DNA from: Bacillota bacterium
GTDB taxonomy: Bacteria; Bacillota; Clostridia; Christensenellales; UBA1242
Length of the DNA: 11,905 nt
Reading direction: 5' to 3'
Assembly (NCBI GenBank): GCA_009787915.1
Contig: WQSK01000029.1
Span: 1-11,905 of the forward strand
Shown here piece after piece: positions 1 through 4,607 of the stretch. Numbering within the stretch: the stretch's first letter is position 1; every line of letters begins with the position of its first letter. Under the pieces are notes generated by a model. The model was given only the letters and a program-made list of their open reading frames with translations. It searched no databases and had not been told where the DNA came from. Position numbers and translations under genes: made by a program.

Positions 1-1028
1 AAATTGCTATCGGTGTACGCTTGGTTTTCAAGATTTGCTATTGTTTGGTTAAGGCTCACAATTTGATTATTAAGTGAATTGTTTTGATTTGTGACCGAGT
101 AAAGTTGCGCAGTCAGATTTTCAACTTGGCTCGTAAGGTTGTTAATCATGGCTTGTTGTTGGCTCTCACTCGCGCCCGATTGCGTGGCAAGTTCATACAG
201 TTCCGCAATCGTCACATTAAGCGCGCTGATTTGGCTTTCCAAGTTACCAATCGTTTGGTCGTTAAGTTCGATTTGCCCATTCAAGATTACAAGTTGCGCA
301 TTTAGATTATTTACTTGCGCCGTGAGTGTTGCGACATGTTCGTCACTTGCCAAGCCGTTTTCAATTACAAGTTCCAAAGTTCCGACCAATGTATTAAGCC
401 CTGCGATTTGGGTTGCAAAGTTTGCGTTAAGTGCTTTGACATTTACCACTTGCGCGGTCAAGATTCCAACTTGGGTTTGCAGTCCGTCAACAATAATTGC
501 GCCTTGGGCTTGGGTCAGTTCGTGGCTTGCGATTACCACTTGCAAGCCTGTTATAACATTTTGAAGTGATTGGACATTTCCGTTAAGTCCTGCGTTTAGA
601 TTTGTCATGTTTGTTAATTCGTTACTTGTAAACGCAAGTTGATTTGTTAAACTTGATACATCAGCGGTCAGATTTTCAATGTTTATATTTGCTTGGGTCA
701 ATTCGTTTTCAAGCCCTGCGATTGTGTTTTCAAAATTCGCGCGCGCCGTTTCCTTGTTGGCGATCATGGTTGCAATTTGATTATCAAAGTCATATTTTGT
801 GTCTGCAATTTGATTGGTAAGTTCCGCGACCCTGTTGCGGTAGTGCGCGATTAAAATGTTCAATGCCTCGTTTTCATTTGTGCGGTTTTCTAACTGTGTG
901 CGGTATTCGCGCGTTGGGTCGTTCCCAAAGCCTTGAATCGTCCGCACAGTAGAGTAAATCATAAAGCCGAATATTCCGAGTGTCAGAAATACGGTCAGTA
1001 CGATTAGAGAGAATTTAAGTCTTTTCAT
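1..1028 (-). CDS. Membrane-anchored long coiled-coil protein, partial (C-terminus beyond left edge)
   Basis: An open frame of 342 codons with no stop runs from ATG at 1028 off the left edge. AAAAAGGAGATG, a good Shine-Dalgarno, lies 5-10 nt before the ATG. The N-terminus is MKRLKFSLIVLTVFLTLGIF, a basic start followed by a membrane segment at about residues 5-26 with no signal-peptidase or lipobox motif. The rest is almost wholly heptad-like, with repeated L-x-x-Q-[IV]-x-x-L-N units rich in Asn, Gln, Thr and Leu and poor in Pro and Gly, as expected of an extended coiled coil. It is probably anchored in the membrane with the rod outside the cell or along the envelope. It is the last gene of the leftward element cluster, and three hairpins separate it from the previous gene. 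No enzyme motif is visible. Comparable proteins include phage tail or envelope rods and adhesin stalks, but I do not recognise the family. Confidence 0.85.
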   Translation of the reverse strand, partial: MKRLKFSLIVLTVFLTLGIFGFMIYSTVRTIQGFGNDPTREYRTQLENRTNENEALNILIAHYRNRVAELTNQIADTKYDFDNQIATMIANKETARANFENTIAGLENELTQANINIENLTADVSSLTNQLAFTSNELTNMTNLNAGLNGNVQSLQNVITGLQVVIASHELTQAQGAIIVDGLQTQVGILTAQVVNVKALNANFATQIAGLNTLVGTLELVIENGLASDEHVATLTAQVNNLNAQLVILNGQIELNDQTIGNLESQISALNVTIAELYELATQSGASESQQQAMINNLTSQVENLTAQLYSVTNQNNSLNNQIVSLNQTIANLENQAYTDSN

Positions 1029-1053
1029 GTAACATCTCCTTTTTAGGGTTAAA

Positions 1054-1119
1054 GGGTGGCATATAAGATTTACCACCCACCCCCTGCAAGTTCTTAACTT
1101 GCTAACGGCAACCGCCGTT
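1054..1119 (-). other. Three consecutive stem-loops before the coiled-coil gene
   Basis: Three inverted repeats lie side by side between the 91-residue gene and the coiled-coil gene. AACGGC/GCCGTT (1104-1119) has a 4-nt loop. GCAAGTT/AACTTGC (1086-1102) has a 3-nt loop. GGGTGG/CCACCC (1054-1078) has a 13-nt loop. None is followed by a real U-tract on either strand, so they do not look like standard terminators. They would form a folded 5' leader or processing site just upstream of the coiled-coil gene's ribosome site. Function unknown. Confidence 0.5.
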
Positions 1120-1143
1120 AATAAAAATTACTTTTGTAGATTT

Positions 1144-1419
1144 TTAGTTGTCTTTGTTTTCGCGGATAAACTTTGCTTCACGATTTGCCATATTTGCCGA
1201 GTGTTGATATGCGCTCTGCCTACCTTTGTGGTAAGACGCAATTTGCTCTGGCGAAAATTGCTTTGCATATTCTTTTTTCTGCTCGGTATTGTACGGCACA
1301 AACGGCGGTCTTTCAGATCTCGGCGGCGCAGGTTGCGCGGCCGCCTGTGGTACTTGTAGCATAACCGTTTGTGTGGGCTTTGGTGTAGCAGTCTTGGCGG
1401 TTTGCGGTGTCTTAGGCAT
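1144..1419 (-). CDS. Small Pro/Ala/Gln-rich hypothetical protein (91 aa)
   Basis: I do not recognise this protein. The first half is low-complexity (Pro, Thr, Gln, Ala), and the second half (from about FVPYNTEQKKEY) is charged, hydrophilic and probably helical. It has no membrane segment and no cysteine. ATG at 1419 is preferred because its sequence ATGCCTAA overlaps the stop of the upstream 58-residue gene by 8 nt, which suggests translational coupling. The only upstream ribosome-site candidate is GGAAAAG. An alternative TTG at 1434 adds five residues but has no Shine-Dalgarno. The Pro-rich half may be a linker that tethers the C-terminal part to a partner, which is inference only. Confidence 0.6.
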   Translation of the reverse strand: MPKTPQTAKTATPKPTQTVMLQVPQAAAQPAPPRSERPPFVPYNTEQKKEYAKQFSPEQIASYHKGRQSAYQHSANMANREAKFIRENKDN

Positions 1420-1588
1420 TTGCTTTTCCGTCAAGCAAGTCGTTCAAAAAGTCCACAATACGATAGTTCCATTTGTCCTCGAAAACGCGCATTTGTTTTC
1501 CGTTTGCAAATTCCAATGTCAATGCCTCGCCCTGCGTTCCGTCTTTCTTGTTGTACTTAGTGCGAAGAATTTTGATTGCAGTTTCCAT
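1412..1588 (-). CDS. Small hypothetical protein (58 aa)
   Basis: This short gene is easy to miss. It begins at ATG 1588, 8 nt after AAAGGGGG, and ends with TAA at 1412-1414. The product begins METAIKILRTKYNKKDG and ends LNDLLDGKANA. It is compact and mixed-charge, with alternating hydrophobic stretches (ALTLEFANGK, MRVFEDKW) that suggest a small beta-sheet domain followed by a helix. It has no membrane segment or recognised motif. It is coupled to the next gene by an 8-nt overlap, and the G-run ribosome site matches those of the two other small element genes upstream. Function unknown. Confidence 0.7.
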   Translation of the reverse strand: METAIKILRTKYNKKDGTQGEALTLEFANGKQMRVFEDKWNYRIVDFLNDLLDGKANA

Positions 1589-1685
1589 TTGCTTTTCCCC
1601 CTTTTTTTAGATTTAGCCGTGTGACAAGTGTCGACCCAAGTCAGTTGGCTATGGTAGGCGGTTTAACGTACACCGCCGTAAACCT

Positions 1686-1880
1686 TTATCTTTTGGGCGC
1701 GTAGTCGATTAACTCTTGCGTTTTTGAATAAAGTCTTTTTGTGCGCTCGGTTGTAATGACCCATGCCTCGACTGCGTGACCTTGTGCTTTTTTGTATTGG
1801 AAATAAATAAATGCTTTTTGAATGTCGCAAAAATATTTACTGCCGTGATTGCACTCGACCCGATATGTCCTAGTTACCAT
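1686..1880 (-). CDS. Small hypothetical protein (64 aa)
   Basis: Begins at ATG 1880 (MVTRTYRVECNHGSKYFCDI) and ends 1686. The start is set by AAAAAGGGGG about 9 nt upstream and by an 11-nt overlap with the end of the preceding 79-residue gene (its TAG lies at 1870-1872), a typical coupled arrangement. A longer frame to 1964 exists, but it would read through the ribosome site. The protein is basic, with two cysteines near residues 10 and 17 and a helical stretch AFIYFQYKKAQGHAVEAWVI. It has no membrane span. I do not recognise a family. Confidence 0.65.
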   Translation of the reverse strand: MVTRTYRVECNHGSKYFCDIQKAFIYFQYKKAQGHAVEAWVITTERTKRLYSKTQELIDYAPKR

Positions 1881-2109
1881 TTTCAATGACCCCCTTTTTG
1901 TGATTTTGTTCTTTGCGCTTGTCGGCGAAGAATCCCGATACATTGGCGCAGGCTTGATTTTCAAATTGTGTCAGTCCGTTTTGTTCAAGATGTTCAGCGA
2001 ACATAAACATCGGGGAAGACGGCAAAAACTTTTTGTCAGGTGTTCGCATAGCCGTGACCCCACATTGGACAAGTTGTTTTTCGGTTGTTACATTTTTTTG
2101 TACCTCCAT
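1870..2109 (-). CDS. Small hypothetical protein (79 aa)
   Basis: The frame runs from ATG 2109 to TAG 1870-1872. The product is soluble and unrecognised, with a central motif RTPDKKFLPSSPMFMF and a Gln/Asn-rich helical end. The start is awkward. No Shine-Dalgarno precedes ATG 2109. A perfect GGAGG overlaps the first codons and points to a second ATG at 2093 that is immediately followed by TAA. The gene lies 3 nt beyond the left inverted repeat and just after the sigma-like gene, so it is probably in the same transcript. The next gene starts inside its last codons. An in-frame ATG at residue 21 is a possible later start. Confidence 0.5.
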   Translation of the reverse strand: MEVQKNVTTEKQLVQCGVTAMRTPDKKFLPSSPMFMFAEHLEQNGLTQFENQACANVSGFFADKRKEQNHKKGVIENGN

Positions 2110-2112
2110 AAC

Positions 2113-2156
2113 AGTAGGTCACGACAGACCGCAAAACTGAGGGGTCAGTCCAAAAG
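2113..2156. repeat. Left copy of a 44-nt imperfect inverted repeat
   Basis: The reverse complement of 4370-4413 matches this segment at 34 of 44 positions by hand alignment. Its perfect blocks are AGTAGGTCA, CAAAACTGAGGGGTCA and CAAAAG. The copy covers the stop codon of the sigma-like gene and ends 3 nt before ATG 2109. Together with the right copy it brackets about 2.2 kb that carries the sigma-like and orphan membrane genes. I see no clear target-site duplication outside the two copies. Confidence 0.75.
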
Positions 2157-2531
2157 TTTTTTAATCTTTTTTATTGCACCCTCTAAACTCTCTTTGATTG
2201 TGTTAAATGACTTGCCAAGATCGCGCGCAATATCCGTGATTTTTTCGCCATTAAAAAAGACCCTGCGTACAAGGTCTTTTTGTCGGTCATTTAATTGTTG
2301 TAAATATCTCTGCCACGTATCGTATTGCAAAAACTCGTCTAAGGTATCGGCGGTGTCTTGTAATTCAAAATCAAATTCGTCACGTAATCGGTCAGCGGAA
2401 CAATGCCGTCTGCGTTCCCTTTGGTTGTTGTTGTATTCTTGTCGGTCAAGTTCCTTTATCTCTTGGTATGTTCTTTCGTCAATTTCTATCTCTTGTTTTT
2501 CGCCAGTTACAAATTGATATGTAACTTTCAA
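2145..2531 (-). CDS. Sigma-70 region-4-like regulatory protein (128 aa)
   Basis: The C-terminal 45 residues, from LNDRQKDLVRRVFFNGEKI to IKKIKKLL, form a sigma-70 region 4-type helix-turn-helix (EKITDIARDLGKSFNTIKES). Region 2, needed for -10 melting, is absent. The middle carries ELDRQEYNNNQRERRRHCS, a signature I recall from small sigma-like proteins of Bacillota integrative elements. It is therefore likely a DNA-binding regulator of the element rather than a full sigma factor. The start chosen is TTG 2531: AGGGGG lies 6 nt upstream and the product then begins with the family-like (M)KVTYQF. The ATG at 2558 lies inside a terminator stem and is rejected. No promoter is evident between the terminator and the start, so expression should depend on read-through. 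The stop codon lies in the left inverted repeat. Confidence 0.8.
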   Translation of the reverse strand: MKVTYQFVTGEKQEIEIDERTYQEIKELDRQEYNNNQRERRRHCSADRLRDEFDFELQDTADTLDEFLQYDTWQRYLQQLNDRQKDLVRRVFFNGEKITDIARDLGKSFNTIKESLEGAIKKIKKLLD

Positions 2532-2544
2532 AATATACCCCCTT

Positions 2545-2580
2545 AAAAAATGACCCAAATTGCATTTGCAAAATGGGTCA
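2545..2580 (-). terminator. Intrinsic terminator/attenuator just upstream of the sigma-like gene
   Basis: On the minus strand TGACCCA (5' arm) and TGGGTCA (3' arm) flank an inner TTGC/GCAA stem and are followed by six T (2550-2545). The T-run ends next to the AGGGGG ribosome site of the sigma-like gene. The hairpin can therefore stop transcripts from the orphan gene before they reach that gene, and relief would turn it on. Confidence 0.7.
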
Positions 2581-2582
2581 CG

Positions 2583-2621
2583 TTATGGTGGTACTCGGTA
2601 AATGAAAATTGTTTGGAACAA
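2583..2621 (-). CDS. Possible 12-codon leader peptide
   Basis: A TTG at 2621 preceded by AAGGGGG (6-7 nt gap) opens a 12-codon frame ending in TAA at 2583-2585. The predicted peptide is (M)FQTIFIYRVPP, ending in two prolines. The stop lies 2 nt before the terminator's 5' arm, so a terminating or stalled ribosome would cover that arm. The ribosome site lies in the 3' arm of the preceding hairpin. A frame this short can occur by chance, so this is tentative. Confidence 0.25.
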   Translation of the reverse strand: MFQTIFIYRVPP

Positions 2622-2651
2622 AAAACACCCCCTTATTTGTCGGCGGTGTTT
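2620..2651 (-). terminator. Terminator-like hairpin after the orphan membrane protein gene
   Basis: On the minus strand AAACACC pairs with GGTGTTT across a 15-nt loop and runs into TTTTTT. It lies about 23 nt after the stop of the 499-residue gene, as expected for its terminator. The T-run is partly inside the stem, so its strength is uncertain. Confidence 0.55.
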
Positions 2652-2673
2652 CGTTGGTTATTGTTTAATAATT

Positions 2674-4173
2674 TCAGTTAAAGAAATTGCCGATGTGTGC
2701 CTTTATATGTGAGGTCATAGCAGATACAAAATATTGTGCGTTTTTACTTGTGATAGGCAAATCTTTAACCTCGTCCAATGGGACATTGGAATTGTCAAAC
2801 ATTTCGTTGATTTTTACACGACGGTTGTCAAAATCAAAGTCGACTGCAATTGTTAATCGGCTATCCAATCTTGACAATATGTCTGCCCACTGTGTTGGCT
2901 CGTCAGGGTTAAAATTCAAGCTGATTACACCATTTGGTTGTTCTATAAAATCCCATAGAGGTGCACCTGATGTTGGGGAATTTCCACTTTGGATACGGCG
3001 TATATCCGCAAAATCAATATTAAAATCTAGTGCAGACAAATAATATATTTCGTTGCTAGAATCAAACATTATTGAAGTCGCAAGCCTAGTCCAAAATGGC
3101 TCGGGCGACGTTAAATTTGAATATAGCGAAACAATGCCATCTATTGCCGTCAAGCAGATACTCAAGGAGTGACCATATCCACCTCTTCTAAAATTTAGAT
3201 ATACTCCGTCTTGGATAATAGCAGTGGCTGTTGAACCACCCCAACTTGAATCAATTAATAGTTGCAGAGTAGTTGAAACATCATCGCCAACAAAAGCACC
3301 ATTTAATAAATGACTATCATTGTATTGTATTAATGAACCTTGTCTTACACCATAATCTTCCGAAAAATTCATATATCTAAACAACGGCGTTCTTGTAGAT
3401 TGATAATTTGCTTCGACAAGATAACTTGTATGGAATAATTCAAAATTCCTATCATTGTCGTTAAATCGTGAGAGCATATTAGTAGACCAAATTGATGCTT
3501 GAGAGCCATCACCACTGCCTGTGCGAAAACCTATACTAACCATTTCGGTCATCCCATTATCAAATATCGTTGCCGTACGCCGATAAGTATGCAAATGCTG
3601 GTGTGGTTGCGATGAATTATAAAATGTCCTTTCAAATGCAAATGTTTGATAATTTTCCCCATTTACAATTTTTATCCGCATTTCTCCATGCGTATCTACT
3701 AATCCAGATACAGTCACAAGTTGACTATTAAACACAAAATTATTCCAAACGTTTTCGTGTTGTATTTCAAAAAGATTGACTTGTAAAATCAAATCGTTTC
3801 TTTTCGATTCAAGAAAACGCCGTTGATTGTCAAAAACGTCCAATATCCATGCCATGTCAAGATGTGCAGGGATAAAATCATTCATATCAACCATGTTTTG
3901 AGATTCCGCCACTCGCCCCATTTTGAAATCTTTATTAAAACTTGCTTGCGACACCCCATTTTTGTTGTCGCTTGTATTTTGCAGTGACTGTGGTAAAACG
4001 TCTTCAGCATTGGGCATAAAACGTGCCTCTGCCAGATTTGCTCGTGCTTGCACAAGCCACGCAGGCGTGCCACTCCTACCAAAAACACCACCAAGCCACA
4101 GACCAAGTATCGTCCCACCGACAAGCAACACGGCGGTGCAACTGGCAACAATGATTTTCAATTTTTTTGACAT
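2674..4173 (-). CDS. Membrane-anchored exported protein of unknown function (499 aa)
   Basis: The start is ATG 4173, with AAAAAAGGAGG 7 nt upstream. A longer frame to 4212 merely translates the ribosome site. The N-terminus MSKKLKIIVASCTAVLLVGG continues into a hydrophobic stretch to about residue 30, which is a signal anchor. VASC resembles a lipobox but lies too close to the N-terminus. The remaining ~465 residues are polar and aromatic-rich with many short beta-like stretches, suggesting an extracytoplasmic beta-sandwich or substrate-binding-like fold. I recognise no catalytic motif. The gene is monocistronic or leads the leftward operon, with a strong promoter at 4340-4367, a long leader with tandem repeats, and a hairpin after its stop. 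It lies inside the inverted-repeat pair together with the sigma-like gene. Its codons appear more AT-rich than those of the neighbouring recombinase, which would fit a separate origin. Confidence 0.8.
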   Translation of the reverse strand: MSKKLKIIVASCTAVLLVGGTILGLWLGGVFGRSGTPAWLVQARANLAEARFMPNAEDVLPQSLQNTSDNKNGVSQASFNKDFKMGRVAESQNMVDMNDFIPAHLDMAWILDVFDNQRRFLESKRNDLILQVNLFEIQHENVWNNFVFNSQLVTVSGLVDTHGEMRIKIVNGENYQTFAFERTFYNSSQPHQHLHTYRRTATIFDNGMTEMVSIGFRTGSGDGSQASIWSTNMLSRFNDNDRNFELFHTSYLVEANYQSTRTPLFRYMNFSEDYGVRQGSLIQYNDSHLLNGAFVGDDVSTTLQLLIDSSWGGSTATAIIQDGVYLNFRRGGYGHSLSICLTAIDGIVSLYSNLTSPEPFWTRLATSIMFDSSNEIYYLSALDFNIDFADIRRIQSGNSPTSGAPLWDFIEQPNGVISLNFNPDEPTQWADILSRLDSRLTIAVDFDFDNRRVKINEMFDNSNVPLDEVKDLPITSKNAQYFVSAMTSHIKAHIGNFFN

Positions 4174-4224
4174 CAAGAAACCTCCTTTTTTACTACGAGA
4201 TTTCCCAACCAAAAAGTTTGCATT

Positions 4225-4330
4225 AAAAAACCTCGTGCTTTTCCCCTTTTTCAGCCTTTCAGCCTTTCAGCCTTTCAGCCTTTCAGCCTTTCAGCCTTTC
4301 AGCCTTTCAGCCTTTCAAGGGCAAACGAGG
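4225..4330 (-). terminator. Possible leader terminator with the tandem repeat in its loop
   Basis: In the transcript of the orphan gene, CCTCGT (4330-4325) and CCCTT (4321-4317) can pair with AAGGG (4248-4244) and ACGAGG (4236-4231). The right arm is followed directly by TTTTTT (4230-4225). The whole 8 x 8-nt tandem repeat lies in the loop. This would be a transcription attenuator whose loop length depends on repeat number. The stems are short and far apart, so confidence is low. Confidence 0.3.
4252..4315. repeat. Tandem repeat, eight exact copies of CAGCCTTT
   Basis: Eight uninterrupted copies of an 8-bp unit (minus strand AAAGGCTG) lie in the 5' leader of the 499-residue protein, between its -10 box (4340) and its ribosome site (4181-4190). 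Perfect short tandem repeats of this kind expand and contract by slipped-strand mispairing. The AAAGG in each unit partly resembles a Shine-Dalgarno. Confidence 0.95.
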
Positions 4331-4339
4331 ATATTAAAA

Positions 4340-4367
4340 AGTATACACATTCCATGCGAAATGTCAA
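4340..4367 (-). promoter_or_regulatory. Strong sigma-A-type promoter for the orphan membrane protein gene
   Basis: Minus strand TTGACA (4367-4362), 16-bp spacer ending TGTG (an extended -10 dinucleotide), then TATACT (4345-4340). The inferred transcript has a leader of about 160 nt. The right inverted repeat begins 2 bp upstream of the -35 box, where an activator or repressor would act. Confidence 0.8.
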
Positions 4368-4369
4368 CT

Positions 4370-4413
4370 CTTTTGTCGTGACCCCTCAGTTTTGGATCGT
4401 GGCATGACCTACT
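4370..4413. repeat. Right copy of the 44-nt imperfect inverted repeat
   Basis: Partner of 2113-2156 in opposite orientation, with perfect blocks TGACCCCTCAGTTTTG and TGACCTACT. It lies between the orphan gene promoter (minus) and the recombinase leader (plus). It could be a shared operator, a recombination site of the adjacent serine recombinase, or the terminal repeat of a small transposable module. Confidence 0.75.
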
Positions 4414-4438
4414 AATAAACAAAAGAAAATGAACGTGA

Positions 4439-4560
4439 CTACCTTGCGGTTTAGCAAATTATGGTAGCACAACTCGAGCCACGCTATCAAGAGTCTTCGG
4501 ACAAGCCGACATCTACTCTTGACAGGTGGCTCGGTTGTGCGGTCTGTTCGCTAAGACCGC
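4439..4560 (+). other. Structured leader of three hairpins upstream of the recombinase
   Basis: Hairpin 1: CTACC/GGTAG with inner TTGC/GCAA (4439-4467). Hairpin 2 (4467-4540) is a long stem. GCACAAC pairs with GTTGTGC and CGAGCCAC with GTGGCTCG, 15 bp with one bulged T. An inner TCAAGAGT/ACTCTTGA stem follows, then a TCGG/CCGA tip with loop ACAAG. Hairpin 3: GCGGTCT/AGACCGC (4539-4560). Hairpins 2 and 3 share two bases (4539-4540). There is no U-tract, so it is not a terminator. It ends about 47 nt before the recombinase start. It could be a cis-regulatory RNA, a small RNA, or DNA hairpins used in recombination or transfer. I match it to no known riboswitch. Confidence 0.6.
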
Positions 4561-4607
4561 GAGGTGGTCAGCCAGTCGGTCACAAAAATTAAGGAGGTGC
4601 AAAGCAC

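Noticed and set aside
1849..2517. 222-codon plus-strand frame
   Set aside because: It is antisense to three minus-strand genes with ribosome sites and contains low-complexity Ser/Arg/Cys sequence without family features.
4138..4150. Lipoprotein signal (VASC) in the orphan protein
   Set aside because: The Cys is at residue 12, before the hydrophobic core, so it cannot be a normal lipobox.
4252..4315. CRISPR-like array
   Set aside because: Units are 8 bp with no spacers and there are no cas genes; it is a simple tandem repeat.
2101..4425. Classical IS element bounded by the inverted repeats
   Set aside because: No transposase is encoded between the repeats and no target duplication is visible, so an insertion sequence is not supported.
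4484..4525. CTATCAAGAG resembles the start of a SAM-I riboswitch
   Set aside because: The GGAGGGA and GATGAAACC core elements are absent and the segment simply pairs with its own complement as the inner arm of a long hairpin.
4539..4570. Possible T-box or other tRNA-sensing leader upstream of the recombinase
   Set aside because: No AGGGTGGNACCGCG box and no terminator with U-tract are present.
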